From NCBI RefSeq assembly GCF_001685415.1, contig NZ_CP014989.1, positions 558,001-622,000 of the forward strand: a DNA stretch of 64,000 bases, read 5' to 3'. Shown piece by piece: positions 36,034 to 44,479 of this stretch. The notes under the pieces were generated by a model. The model ran no database searches. It was not told the DNA's origin and saw nothing but the letters and a program-made list of their open reading frames with translations. This stretch comes from Serinicoccus hydrothermalis. Lineage in GTDB: Bacteria; Actinomycetota; Actinomycetes; Actinomycetales; Dermatophilaceae. Each line of letters opens with the position of its first letter. The first letter of the stretch is position 1. The translations under genes and the position numbers were made by a program.

Positions 36034-37230
36034 CTACGGGCGGGCCCGCAGCACCACCCGGGCCGCCGCCTCCCCGGTCGCGGCCAGGCTCCGGTGCTCG
36101 TGCACCCACCGGACGCGGCGTCCCGCCTCGGCGGGGTCGGGACCGGCCCGCAGCGCCTCGGTCATCGCTGCCGCCACGGGCTGCACGTCGTACTCGACGG
36201 CGGCGCCCAGCCGGTGCTCGCGCACGTCCTGCGCGGCGGGGCCGGGACCGGCGAAGACGACGGGGGTCCCGCAGGCCAGCGCCGCGACGACCTTCGTCGG
36301 GTAGGCGAAGTCGTAGCCGACCCCGGGCCGGACGCTCACCAGCGCCGCTGCGGCCCCGCGCAACCAGGCCGCCGCCTCCTCCGGCGGCACCAGCGGACGC
36401 AGCTCGACCGCTCCCCCGGGCAGGTCCGCGGCGATCCGCTCCAGCGCGCGCCAGGACGACCCCTGACCGAGGAAGACCAGCCGCGCCCCGGGCGCCTCCC
36501 GCACGACCTCGCGCATCGCCTCGGCGAAGACCTCGGCACCCTGCCACTCCGAGGCGGTCCCGGCATACACGAGGTATGCCGTGCCCGGCGCCTCCGGGTG
36601 CACGTCACCGTCCGGGGTGAAGACCGCGGTGTCGACCCCGTTGGGCACGACGCTCACCGGGGCGTCCGGACCGGCCAGGGCCCGGACACGGTCGGCGACC
36701 CCGTCGCTCACCGCGACGACGTCGCGCGCCCCGCGCAGCGCGAAGGCCTCCACCGCCCGCATGAGCCGGACCACGGGCTGTGGTGCCCCCATCGAGGCCG
36801 TGGCGTCGGACCAGACGTCGGCGGCGTAGTAGACGTAGGGGGTGCGGCGCCGCGGGGAGAGGAGCGAGCGGAGCCCGAGCGCCACCCGGGTCACGGCCCC
36901 GGTCGTGGGCGGCGGCTCGACGACGGCGACGTCGGCCCGCGGACCGATGAGCAGCCGCAGCGCGAGCGGGAGGTCGAAGGACAGGTAGGGCAGGTAGCCG
37001 CGGACATAGCCGGTCCGGTCACGCAGCACCGGCCACCGGGAGACGGTGACCTCGCCGGTCGGCCCGCTCCCCCGGCCGCGCAGCGCCGGGGGCGGCGTCG
37101 TCGTGAGCACCCGGACCCGGGCCCGGTCACCCAGGGAGCGGACGAGGGCCCGCAGCCGGAAGGTCGCGGCCGCCGCCTCCGGGGCATAGATCCGCGTGGC
37201 GAGCACCACGAGCGGCGGACGGTCGGTCAC
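36034..37230 (-). CDS. Glycosyltransferase family 4 (WbuB-like)
   Basis: 398 residues, GT-B. It starts LVVLATRIYAPEAAAATFRLRAL, which resembles WbuB-type enzymes acting on N-acetylated amino sugars. YVYYAADVWSDAT lies about residue 145 and VSVVPNGVDTAVF about residue 205. VYAGTASEWQGAEVFAEAM opens the C-terminal domain, and YDFAYPTKVVAALACGTPVVFA is the donor-site segment. It is the last gene of the acetyltransferase-aminotransferase-dehydrogenase operon, with a GTGA overlap at 37227-37230. It is therefore the best candidate for transferring the sugar that operon makes. Confidence 0.85.
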   Translation of the reverse strand: MTDRPPLVVLATRIYAPEAAAATFRLRALVRSLGDRARVRVLTTTPPPALRGRGSGPTGEVTVSRWPVLRDRTGYVRGYLPYLSFDLPLALRLLIGPRADVAVVEPPPTTGAVTRVALGLRSLLSPRRRTPYVYYAADVWSDATASMGAPQPVVRLMRAVEAFALRGARDVVAVSDGVADRVRALAGPDAPVSVVPNGVDTAVFTPDGDVHPEAPGTAYLVYAGTASEWQGAEVFAEAMREVVREAPGARLVFLGQGSSWRALERIAADLPGGAVELRPLVPPEEAAAWLRGAAAALVSVRPGVGYDFAYPTKVVAALACGTPVVFAGPGPAAQDVREHRLGAAVEYDVQPVAAAMTEALRAGPDPAEAGRRVRWVHEHRSLAATGEAAARVVLRARP

Positions 37231-38225
37231 AGGGTCTGGGTGCTGCCGGCGGCGGCGGAGGCGAGCACCGCCTCGACGACCTCGAGGGTGTGCACGCCCT
37301 CGGCCATCGACACGACGTCCGCCTCGCGGCCGCGGAGGGCGTCGCGGAAGTTCTCCTGCTCGACGCGCAGCGGCTCGCGGCGGGCGATGGCATACCGGAT
37401 CGAGTCGCCCTCGGAGACCCCGCGGAAGGTGGCGGCGCGCTCCCACTCCGAGCGGACGTCGCCGTTCGCGACGAAGGTGAGGTCGCCGTGGAGCGTGTCC
37501 GCGACGAAGGCGCCCTTCTCCCCCGTCGCGACGGTCTCGCGCACCTTGCGCGGGCTGAGCCAGTTGACCGTGTGGGACACGATGATGCCGTTCTCCAGCC
37601 GCCCCGTGGCGAGCACCATGTCCTCGTGCTCCCGGCCCGAGCGGTGCGTGACCTGGGCGGCCACGGTGGCGTAGGGCGACCGGGCGATCCACGCGGTGAG
37701 GTCGATGTCGTGCGTCGCGAGGTCCTTGACCACCCCCACGTCGGCGATCCGCGCGGGGAAGGGCCCCTGCCGCGAGGTCGTGATCTGGTAGACCTCCCCG
37801 AGCTCGCCGTCGGCGATGCGCCGGCGCATCTCCAGCAGCGCCGGGTTGCAGCGCTCGACGTAGCCGACGCAGCCCAGCAGCCCAGCCTGCGTGAAGGCCT
37901 GCTCCACGCGCCGGCCGGACTCCACGGTCGCGGCGATCGGCTTCTCCACCATGGTGTGCACGCCGGCTTCGGCGAGCGCGAGCGCGACCTCCTCGTGCAG
38001 GTAGGTCGGCACCGCCACCATGGCCGCGTCGATGCCCTCGGCGATGAGCCCCTCGACGTCGCCGAGGACGGGCAGCCCGCCCGCCACGCCGTGCTTGTCG
38101 CCGTAGGGGTCGGCCACCGCGACCAGCTCCATCCCCTCGACCTCGCGGATGACGCGGGCGTGGTGGCGGCCCATCGACCCCAGCCCGATGAGGCCCATCC
38201 GGACCGTCTTTCCCTCCTCGATCAT
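37227..38225 (-). CDS. Gfo/Idh/MocA dehydrogenase (WbpB/WlbA-like)
   Basis: 332 residues. Rossmann start VRMGLIGLGSMGRHHARVIRE, then VEKPIAATVESGRRVEQAF with the EKP motif (catalytic Lys region). GYVERCNPALLEMRR and DLATHDIDLTAWI (active-site His/Asp) follow. In the WbpB/WlbA pathway such an enzyme oxidises C3 of UDP-N-acetylglucosaminuronic acid, preparing it for transamination. The neighbours on both sides supply the matching next steps. It sits 10 bp after the aminotransferase stop, and its own stop overlaps the glycosyltransferase start. Confidence 0.85.
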   Translation of the reverse strand: MIEEGKTVRMGLIGLGSMGRHHARVIREVEGMELVAVADPYGDKHGVAGGLPVLGDVEGLIAEGIDAAMVAVPTYLHEEVALALAEAGVHTMVEKPIAATVESGRRVEQAFTQAGLLGCVGYVERCNPALLEMRRRIADGELGEVYQITTSRQGPFPARIADVGVVKDLATHDIDLTAWIARSPYATVAAQVTHRSGREHEDMVLATGRLENGIIVSHTVNWLSPRKVRETVATGEKGAFVADTLHGDLTFVANGDVRSEWERAATFRGVSEGDSIRYAIARREPLRVEQENFRDALRGREADVVSMAEGVHTLEVVEAVLASAAAGSTQTL

Positions 38226-38235
38226 CGCGCCTCCC

Positions 38236-39360
38236 CTACGCACCGGCACCGACGACGGCCTGCACCGCGGTCGCGACCCGCTCCAGGTCACCGGGGGTGA
38301 GCGAGGGGTGCACCGGCAGGCTGATGACCTCGGCGGCCGCCCGGGCGGTCTCCGGCAGCTCGCCGGCGGGTGCGAAGCGCGCGAGCGAGACCAGCTCGTG
38401 GTTGGGCGTGGGGTAGTAGACGCCGCAGCCGACCCGGTGCTCCTCGCGCAGCGCGGTGACGACCTCGTCCCGCTGCTCGCCCGTCGCACCGTCGATGCGC
38501 ACGGTGTACTGGTGGTAGACGTGCGTGCACCCCTCCCGCACGGTCGGGACGACGACCCCGTCCACCTGCCCCAGGTGCTCGTCGAGCCAGCGGGCGTTGT
38601 CCTGCCGCGCCTCGGTCCAGGCACCGACCTTGGTCAGCTGGACCCGGCCGATGGCGGCGTGGATGTCGGTCATCCGGTTGTTGAGCCCGATCACCTCGTT
38701 GGCGTACTGCTTCTCCATCCCCTGGTTGCGCAGCAGCCGCACCCCCCGGGCGATCTCCTCGTCGGCGCAGGCGACCATCCCGCCCTCCCCGGAGGTCATG
38801 TTCTTCGTCGGGTAGAGGCTGAACATCGCGAACGAGCCGAACCTCCCCACCGGCTTGCCGTGGTAGGTCGCGCCGTGCGCCTGCGCGGCGTCCTCGAACA
38901 GCTGGATGCCGTGCTCGGCGGTCACCGCCCGCAGCGCGTCCATGTCCGCGGGGTGTCCGTAGAGGTGGACCGGCATGACCGCCGCGGTCCGGTCGGTGAG
39001 CGCGGCGCGCACGGACTCCGGGTCGAGGTTGAAGGTGTCCGGGCTGATGTCGGCGAAGACCGGGGTCGCGCCGGTGAGCGCCACCGCGTTGGCGGTCGCC
39101 GCGAAGGTGAAGCTCGGCACGACGACCTCGTCGCCGGCGCCGATCCCGCAGGCGAGCAGCCCCAGGTGCAGGCCCGACGTGCCGGAGTTGACCGCGACGC
39201 AGGCGCGCCCGCCGACCAGCTGCGCGCCGAACTCGCCCTCGAAGGCCGCGACCTCGGGCCCCTGCGCCACCATCCCCGAGCGCAGCACCCGGTCGACGGC
39301 GGCGCGCTCGTCCTCCCCGATGAGCGGCTTGGCCGCCGGGATCATGGGCTGCTCGGTCAT
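38236..39360 (-). CDS. DegT/DnrJ/EryC1 aminotransferase (WbpE/WlbC-like)
   Basis: 374 residues, PLP fold type I. Phosphate-loop SGTSGLHLGLLA about residue 60, ASFTF-like VPSFTFAATANAV, and EDAAQAHGATYHGKPVG (the Asp that binds PLP N1). The Schiff-base Lys is in SLYPTKNMTSGEGGM. CTHVYHQYTVR is a later block. It would aminate the 3-keto sugar acid made by the neighbouring dehydrogenase, normally from glutamate. Start ATG 39360 overlaps the acetyltransferase stop by ATGA. Confidence 0.9.
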   Translation of the reverse strand: MTEQPMIPAAKPLIGEDERAAVDRVLRSGMVAQGPEVAAFEGEFGAQLVGGRACVAVNSGTSGLHLGLLACGIGAGDEVVVPSFTFAATANAVALTGATPVFADISPDTFNLDPESVRAALTDRTAAVMPVHLYGHPADMDALRAVTAEHGIQLFEDAAQAHGATYHGKPVGRFGSFAMFSLYPTKNMTSGEGGMVACADEEIARGVRLLRNQGMEKQYANEVIGLNNRMTDIHAAIGRVQLTKVGAWTEARQDNARWLDEHLGQVDGVVVPTVREGCTHVYHQYTVRIDGATGEQRDEVVTALREEHRVGCGVYYPTPNHELVSLARFAPAGELPETARAAAEVISLPVHPSLTPGDLERVATAVQAVVGAGA

Positions 39361-39971
39361 GCGGTCTCCTCATCGGTCTCGGCTCGGCGCAGGGCACCGT
39401 CGCTCTCGAGGTATGCCGTCCCCGTCTGCGGGCAGCGCCACTCACCGGGCGTGCCGCTCGGCTCGAGCGGTCGGCCGGCGTGCCCGACCCAGCCGATCTG
39501 CCGGGCCGGCACCCCGATGACGAGCGCGTGCGCGGGGACGTCCTTGGCCACGACTGCGCCGGCGGCGACGGTCGCCCAGGGGCCGATCTCGACCGGGGCG
39601 ATGCAGACCGCCCGGGCCCCGATCGAGGCCCCGTCGCCCACGGTGACGCCCACGGCGTCCCAGTCGCTCGCGTCCTTGAGCGAGCCGTCCGGGTTCACCG
39701 CGCGGGGGAAGGTGTCGTTGGTGAGCACCGCCGCCGGGCCGACGAAGACGCCGTGCCCGAGCTTGGCGGGCTCGTAGACGAGCGCGTAGTTCTGCAGCTT
39801 GCAGTGGTCCCCCAGGTGCACCCCGGTGCCGACGTAGGCCCCGCGCCCCACCACGCATCCCGCACCGAGGACCGCGTCCTCGCGCACCTGCGCCAGGTGC
39901 CAGATCGAGCTGCCGTCGCCGATGCTCGCGCTGTCCGCGACATCGGCGCTGTCGACGATGCGTGTCGTCAC
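39357..39971 (-). CDS. Hexapeptide-repeat N-acetyltransferase (WbpD/WlbB-like)
   Basis: 204 residues. Left-handed beta-helix repeats fill the middle (SIGDGSSIWHLAQV, VVGRGAYVGTGVHLGDHCKLQN, VTVGDGASIGARAVCIAPVEIGP). The block NYALVYEPAKLGHGVFVGPAAVLTND is characteristic of the WbpD/WlbB acetyltransferases that acetylate the 3-amino group of UDP-3-amino-GlcNAc-uronate. The last 40 residues (GEWRCPQTGTAYLES) form a small tail. The GTG at 39971 follows GGGAG and is the first gene of this four-gene minus-strand operon; TGCATTGT about 30 bases upstream could be its -10. Confidence 0.88.
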   Translation of the reverse strand: MTTRIVDSADVADSASIGDGSSIWHLAQVREDAVLGAGCVVGRGAYVGTGVHLGDHCKLQNYALVYEPAKLGHGVFVGPAAVLTNDTFPRAVNPDGSLKDASDWDAVGVTVGDGASIGARAVCIAPVEIGPWATVAAGAVVAKDVPAHALVIGVPARQIGWVGHAGRPLEPSGTPGEWRCPQTGTAYLESDGALRRAETDEETA

Positions 39972-39996
39972 GGGACTCCCGGGGGTGCTGGTGGGG

Positions 39997-40002
39997 GACA
40001 AT
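39997..40002 (+). promoter_or_regulatory. -10 hexamer of the GT2 gene (leaderless)
   Basis: GACAAT lies exactly 6 bases before the ATG at 40009. The same hexamer and spacing precede hemE (1281-1286). Its complement overlaps CATTGT, a candidate -10 for the divergent acetyltransferase operon. Confidence 0.5.
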
Positions 40003-40008
40003 GCAGGC

Positions 40009-40692
40009 ATGACTCTATCGCCCGTGCAGGAGGACACCTGGCTGGTGATCCCCCTGTTCGACGAGGCGCAGGTCATCGAGGAGGTGCTGCGCGAGGCCCG
40101 CGCGTTCTTCCCCCACGTCGTCTGCGTGGACGACGCCTCCCACGACGCCTCCGCCGAGCGCGCCCGCGCGGCCGGGGCGCTCGTCGTGCAGCACCCGTTC
40201 AACCTCGGCCAGGGGGCCGCGCTGCAGACGGGGATGCGCTACGTCCTGGACGCGACGGACGCGGCATACCTCGTCACCTTCGACGCCGACGGGCAGCACC
40301 GTCCGGCGGACGCGGCGGAGATGGTGCAGCGCGCCCGGGAGGAGGACCTCGCGATCGTCTTCGGCTCGCGCTTCCTCGACGACCGGACCCACCCGGGCCG
40401 GCTGAAGAAGGTGGTGCTCAAGGTCGCCGTCTGGCTCACCAACCAGCAGACGGGGATGCGCCTCACCGACGCGCACAACGGGCTGCGGGTCATCCGCCGC
40501 GACGCGGCGCAGCGGCTGGACCTGCGGCAGAACCGCATGGCGCACGCCACCGAGATCGTCCTGCAGCTGGGTCGCACCCGGCTGCCCTGGGCCGAGCACC
40601 CGGTGCACGTGCTCTACACCGACTACAGCCGGGGCAAGGGCCAGTCGCTCATGAACTCGGTCAACATCCTCGTCGACACCATCCTGAAGTGA
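40009..40692 (+). CDS. Family 2 glycosyltransferase, polyprenol-phosphate type
   Basis: 227 residues, a single GT-A domain without membrane anchors. TWLVIPLFDEAQVIEEVLRE at the start, VCVDDASHDAS (first Asp pair), FNLGQGAALQTGM, and FDADGQHRPADA (DxD metal motif). DAHNGLRVIRR comes near the C-terminus. It resembles DPM1-like synthases that load a sugar onto polyprenyl phosphate. The DUF2304 gene 15 bp downstream encodes a small membrane protein often paired with such enzymes, which may anchor or assist it. Confidence 0.88.
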   Translation: MTLSPVQEDTWLVIPLFDEAQVIEEVLREARAFFPHVVCVDDASHDASAERARAAGALVVQHPFNLGQGAALQTGMRYVLDATDAAYLVTFDADGQHRPADAAEMVQRAREEDLAIVFGSRFLDDRTHPGRLKKVVLKVAVWLTNQQTGMRLTDAHNGLRVIRRDAAQRLDLRQNRMAHATEIVLQLGRTRLPWAEHPVHVLYTDYSRGKGQSLMNSVNILVDTILK

Positions 40693-40707
40693 CAGAGAGG
40701 CGCTGAC

Positions 40708-41085
40708 GTGCTCGACCAACCCGTCATCAAGCTGGTGCTGCTCGTCAGCGTCGTCGTCGTGACCGCGATGCTCACCCGCTCCACCGCGGGGGTGCGACAC
40801 CAGGCCGTGCGACGGCTGCTGCTCGTGGGCTTCGTCGTGCTGGCGGCGATGGCGATCCTCTTCCCCCGACTGCTCACCCAGATGGCCCAGCTGCTGGGCG
40901 TCGGGCGTGGGGCGGACCTGCTCCTCTACGGCCTGACCGTCGTCTTCCTCGGGTATGTCGCGGCCTCCTACCGCCGCATGCGCCAGCTGGAGCAGCAGGT
41001 CACGACGCTGGCGCGCGAGCTCGCGCTGCGCGCCGCCGTGCACGACACGACCGAGCACGACCCGCCGGGGGCTCAGGAACCCTGA
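40708..41085 (+). CDS. DUF2304 small membrane protein
   Basis: 125 residues: three hydrophobic helices (about 8-22, 38-54, 68-85), then an amphipathic coiled segment YRRMRQLEQQVTTLARELAL and a charged tail. DUF2304 proteins accompany polyprenol-phosphate glycosyltransferases in surface-glycan loci. The GTG at 40708 follows AGAGAGG and is 15 bp after the GT2 stop, so they form an operon. Its last 13 bases overlap the convergent inositol-phosphatase-like gene. Confidence 0.85.
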   Translation: MLDQPVIKLVLLVSVVVVTAMLTRSTAGVRHQAVRRLLLVGFVVLAAMAILFPRLLTQMAQLLGVGRGADLLLYGLTVVFLGYVAASYRRMRQLEQQVTTLARELALRAAVHDTTEHDPPGAQEP

Positions 41086-41855
41086 ACCAACCGGTCCAGG
41101 ACCGCCTGGCCGGACGTGGCCAGGATGCCCTCGGGGTCGCTGCGCGGCGTGTATGCCTCCCCCTGCGTCGTCGCGACGACGCCGCCGACCTCGTGGACCA
41201 GCAGGGCACCCGGCACGTGGTCCCACGGACGGGTCCCGCGGTAGACCAGCGCGTCGCAGGCGCCCTCGGCGAGGTGGGGATAGTCGATGCCGCAGCTCAC
41301 CCAGGTCAGCGACATGGGCGGGGTGCCGGCGAGCGACTCGCCCACCTGGCGACGGGAGGAGGTGCGCACCCGCCAGCGCGCGGGGTCGGCGTCGGGGCGC
41401 AGGACGGGCAGGCGCTCGCCGTTGCGGGTCGCCCCCGCGCCGCGCTCGGCGACGTAGGCCAGACGGTGCTGCGGCTGCCAGATCCAGGAGCGCACCGTCT
41501 GCCCGCCCCGTGTCTCGGCGACCATGACCGCGTGGTCCGGAGAGCCGTGCACGAAGTTGCGGGTGCCGTCGACCGGGTCGACGGTGAAGGCGTGCTCGGC
41601 GCTGCGGAATGCCTCCATGATGCCCGGGTCGTCGGCGAAGGCCTCCTCCCCGAGGACGGCGGCGTCCGGGTAGGCGGCCCGCAGCTCCCGGGTGATGAGG
41701 ACCTCGGCCTCCCGGTCGGCCACCGTCACCAGGTCGCCCGGGTGGCTCTTGGAGCCGATCTCGTCCTCGTCCAGGTCACGGAAGCGAGGGGTGATGACCT
41801 CCTCGGCGACCTCCTGGAGCAGGGTCAGGACGGCATCCGTCGTCAGCGCGGCCAC
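41073..41855 (-). CDS. Inositol monophosphatase family protein
   Basis: 260 residues. The two metal-binding signatures are intact: DPVDGTRNFVHG (about residues 93-104) and WDHVPGALLVHEVGG (about 212-226). GEEAF supplies the first Glu. Family members dephosphorylate inositol-1-phosphate, histidinol phosphate or similar small molecules; which one cannot be told. The GTG at 41855 lies 6 bases after CACAGT, a leaderless arrangement. It converges on DUF2304. Confidence 0.9.
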   Translation of the reverse strand: MAALTTDAVLTLLQEVAEEVITPRFRDLDEDEIGSKSHPGDLVTVADREAEVLITRELRAAYPDAAVLGEEAFADDPGIMEAFRSAEHAFTVDPVDGTRNFVHGSPDHAVMVAETRGGQTVRSWIWQPQHRLAYVAERGAGATRNGERLPVLRPDADPARWRVRTSSRRQVGESLAGTPPMSLTWVSCGIDYPHLAEGACDALVYRGTRPWDHVPGALLVHEVGGVVATTQGEAYTPRSDPEGILATSGQAVLDRLVQGS

Positions 41856-41874
41856 AGCACCACTGTGTCACGCC

Positions 41875-42285
41875 TCACCGGTACGTGAGCACGCGCAGGG
41901 CAGGGATCTTCGCGAAGTGCGAGGGGTTGGCCGTGAGCAGGGGTGCCTGCGCGTTGAGCGCGGTGCACCCGATGAGAAGATCCATCACCGCGACCGGGGT
42001 GCCGAGGCTCGCCAGGCCTGCGTGCACCGTGGCGTAGGTCCCGGCCAGCCGGGCGTCAGGGAGGACCATCGGCAGATCGCCGCAGGCACGCTCGACCCGT
42101 GCGCGCTCGCGCGCCGGGTCCGCGTGCCGCTCGGCCCCCACGAGCATCTCGGCCATCACGAAGACGCTGAGGGCCAGCGCCTCGTCGTCGTGGTCGGCCA
42201 GCCACGCGCGCGCCGGCCCCTCCTGGTCGCGGCGGCTCTCGCGCAGAGCGTCCACCAGGAACGACGTATCGAGATGGATCACCAC
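41875..42285 (-). CDS. vapC: PIN-domain toxin (VapC-like)
   Basis: 136 residues. The PIN acidic residues are in place: LDTSFLVDAL (Asp about 6), VMAEMLVGAERH (Glu about 45), VAVMDLLIGCTAL (Asp about 100), with TANPSHFAKIP near the end. VapC proteins are RNases, often cutting tRNA or rRNA. Its start overlaps the vapB stop by 7 bp. It ends 20 bp from the inositol-phosphatase-like start. Confidence 0.88.
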   Translation of the reverse strand: MVIHLDTSFLVDALRESRRDQEGPARAWLADHDDEALALSVFVMAEMLVGAERHADPARERARVERACGDLPMVLPDARLAGTYATVHAGLASLGTPVAVMDLLIGCTALNAQAPLLTANPSHFAKIPALRVLTYR

Positions 42286-42512
42286 GTAGGTTCGCGGACC
42301 GCGTCCAGCCGACGCTCGCCGACGACGTCCGCCACGGCGTCCAGCGTCTCGTCGGAGACGTCAGAGGCGTCGAGGGCCGCCCGCAGGTCCCGCGCTGTGG
42401 ATCCGGCGGCGGGCAGGTATTTCTTGATGACCTGCGAGAAGGACGTCCCGTCCTTGAGACGACTCAGCCTCTCGTACGCCTCGAGGTCGATGGTGATCGT
42501 CTTGACAGCCAT
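42279..42512 (-). CDS. vapB: VapB-type antitoxin
   Basis: 77 residues. The N-terminus MAVKTITIDLEAYERLSRLKD is typical of the VAPB_antitox family. The acidic C-terminal half would bind and inhibit VapC. The start at 42512 (not the in-frame ATG at 42527) gives TATGGT 6 bases upstream (42519-42524), a leaderless promoter. Such antitoxins usually repress their own promoter. Confidence 0.85.
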   Translation of the reverse strand: MAVKTITIDLEAYERLSRLKDGTSFSQVIKKYLPAAGSTARDLRAALDASDVSDETLDAVADVVGERRLDAVREPTW

Positions 42513-42534
42513 GCACTTACCATACACGGACCGC

Positions 42535-42882
42535 TCAGCGGGGGGCTTTCACGGCGAGCACCGGGGCCCCCGCCTCGAGCAGGATCTGCTGGGCCGAGGA
42601 GCCGAGGATGAGCTTGCCGATCGCGGTGCGGTGCTTGACCCCGATGACGATGAGCGAGGCGTCCTCCTCCGCCGCGATGTCGAGGAAGTCGCCGACGACG
42701 TCGCGGTCCCGCTCGTCGGGCTCGCGCACCCTCACCTCCACCCCCTCGGCGTCCACCTGGGGCCGGCCCTCCTGCATCGGCACGACCACCAGCCCCAGCG
42801 ACCTCCGGCGCGCCTCGGCCACCGCCGTCTCCTGGGCGGCCTGTCCCTCCGGCGTGGTCGTCCATGCGAGCACCACGGTCAT
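42535..42882 (-). CDS. Universal stress protein (UspA fold)
   Basis: 115 residues, short for the family. A TVVLAWTTTPEG strand begins the fold. The ATP-binding signature G-x2-x-G-x9-G-S appears as GVKHRTAIGKLILGSSAQQIL, then GAPVLAVK. It probably binds ATP and modulates stress or transport. It is divergent from the tctCBA operon, with which it shares a 79-bp gap; Usp genes commonly neighbour transporters. Confidence 0.88.
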   Translation of the reverse strand: MTVVLAWTTTPEGQAAQETAVAEARRRSLGLVVVPMQEGRPQVDAEGVEVRVREPDERDRDVVGDFLDIAAEEDASLIVIGVKHRTAIGKLILGSSAQQILLEAGAPVLAVKAPR

Positions 42883-42912
42883 CGCGGCTCTCCGTCCTGT
42901 TGCTTGTCAGTT

Positions 42913-42925
42913 GACGTTGCGTCAG
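42913..42925. promoter_or_regulatory. Palindrome TGACG-N3-CGTCA upstream of tctC
   Basis: TGACGTTGCGTCA is a perfect 5-bp inverted repeat around a 3-base centre. It overlaps a -35-like TTGACG (42912-42917) and lies in the 79-bp divergent gap between the universal stress gene and tctC. A regulator site is plausible; no regulator gene is next to it. Confidence 0.4.
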
Positions 42926-42961
42926 TGATAGTAGTCGCAGGCTGACCAGCGAAGGAGCAGG

Positions 42962-43972
42962 ATGAGCGGGGAGCAGGCACGCAGCGGACGAGCACGGTGG
43001 CCGATGGTGGTGTATGCCGTCGTCGCCGTCCTCGTCGTCGGGTGGGCGTTCGCCCTCTCGGCGCAGTCCGCGCAGGACGGTGACTCCGACCTCCGCTCGA
43101 GCCTCACCCTCATCGCGCCGGCCAGCCCGGGCGGCGGGTGGGACACCTTCACCCGCGAGCAGCAGGCCGCGATGCGCGCCGACGGGATCGTCAACAACGT
43201 CACGGTGCTCAACATCGCCGGGGCGGGCGGCACGATCGGGCTCGGCAAGTTCTCCACCCTGGACGGCCAGGCGAGCAACCTGCTCACGACCGGCACCGTC
43301 ATGACCGGTGCCATCGCGCTCAACGACTCCCCCGTCGCGATGACCGACGTCCGGCCCCTGGCCCGCATCAGCGAGGAGTACGACATCATCGTCGTCCCCG
43401 CGGACTCCCCCTACGAGACCATCGACGACCTCGTCGCCGACTGGGAGCAGGACCCGGGCGCGTTCCCCTTCACCGGGGGCTCGGCCGGCGGCCTGGACCA
43501 CCTCATCGTCGCCGACCTGGCGATCCAGGCGGGCATCGACCCCACCCAGATCACCTACCTCCCGCAGTCCGGTGGGGGCGAGGCCATCCAGGTGCTCTCC
43601 TCGGGCGACGCCCGGGCGGCGGTGTCGGGCTACAACGAGTTCGCCGACCAGATCGAGGCCGGCCGGATGCGCGGCCTGGCCGTCGTCTCCCCGGAGCGGC
43701 AGGAGGGGATCGACCTGCCGACCCTCATCGAGCAGGGCTACGACGTCTCCATGACCAACTGGCGCGGCTTCCTGGCCCCGGCCGGGATCACCGACGAGGA
43801 GTTCGCCGAGCTCGAGGCCATCGTCACCGAGACGGCGCAGAGTCCGGAGTGGCAGGAGGCGATGGAGCGCAACCGGTGGACCGACGTCTTCCTCACCGGG
43901 CCCGACCTCGTCGACTTCATCGAGGAGGACACGCGCCAGAACGAGGCGCTGATCGAGGAGCTGGGGCTGTGA
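42962..43972 (+). CDS. tctC: Tripartite tricarboxylate transporter substrate-binding protein
   Basis: 336 residues. The N-terminal helix (VVYAVVAVLVVGWAFALSA) serves as signal or anchor. The TctC fold follows with LIAPASPGGGWDTFTREQQ (about residues 50-68), the substrate-loop family signature, and ITYLPQSGGGEAIQVLSSGDA. It binds a carboxylate, classically citrate or a similar tri- or dicarboxylate, and delivers it to TctAB. AAGGAGCAGG precedes the ATG. Its stop overlaps tctB by GTGA. Confidence 0.9.
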   Translation: MSGEQARSGRARWPMVVYAVVAVLVVGWAFALSAQSAQDGDSDLRSSLTLIAPASPGGGWDTFTREQQAAMRADGIVNNVTVLNIAGAGGTIGLGKFSTLDGQASNLLTTGTVMTGAIALNDSPVAMTDVRPLARISEEYDIIVVPADSPYETIDDLVADWEQDPGAFPFTGGSAGGLDHLIVADLAIQAGIDPTQITYLPQSGGGEAIQVLSSGDARAAVSGYNEFADQIEAGRMRGLAVVSPERQEGIDLPTLIEQGYDVSMTNWRGFLAPAGITDEEFAELEAIVTETAQSPEWQEAMERNRWTDVFLTGPDLVDFIEEDTRQNEALIEELGL

Positions 43973-44478
43973 GCGACACCGGCTTCTGGCACGGCCGCTC
44001 CGGACTCGTCGTCCCCGGGCTGCTGGCCGCGTGGACGACCTACCTGCTCGTGGGCGTGCTCACCATGGAGGTGCCCGAGGGCACCGACTTCCCCGGGCCT
44101 CGCTTCTTCCCCAACATCCTCATCGTGGCGGGCTACCTGCTCTCGGCACTCCTCGTGCTGCACTACCTGCGCCACCCGGAGCCGGTGGACGCCGAGGACC
44201 CCGAGCAGCCCGACGCGCCGCGGTGGCGCACCTTCACCGACTGGCAGGCGGTCGCCTGGTGCGTGGGCGGCTTCCTCGTCTTCGCGCTGACGATCGAGCT
44301 GCTGGGCTGGATCATCGCCGCCGCCGTGCTCTTCTGGTGCGTGGCCCGCGGCATCGGCTCCACCCGGCCGCTCTTCGACGCCTCGCTCTCCCTGGTCGTC
44401 TCGGCGGCGGTCTACCTCGCCTTCGCCCAGGGACTGGGGCTCAACCTGCCGGCCGGCTTCCTCGTGGGAGGGATGTAA
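43969..44478 (+). CDS. tctB: Tripartite tricarboxylate transporter small membrane subunit
   Basis: 169 residues with four hydrophobic helices and the TctB pattern GPRFFPNILIVAGYLLSALLVLHYL after the first helix. It is poorly conserved but always sits between tctC and tctA, as here. It supports the TctA permease. GTG start 43969 in a GTGA overlap; tctA starts 2 bases after its stop. Confidence 0.9.
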   Translation: MSDTGFWHGRSGLVVPGLLAAWTTYLLVGVLTMEVPEGTDFPGPRFFPNILIVAGYLLSALLVLHYLRHPEPVDAEDPEQPDAPRWRTFTDWQAVAWCVGGFLVFALTIELLGWIIAAAVLFWCVARGIGSTRPLFDASLSLVVSAAVYLAFAQGLGLNLPAGFLVGGM

Positions 44479-44479
44479 A

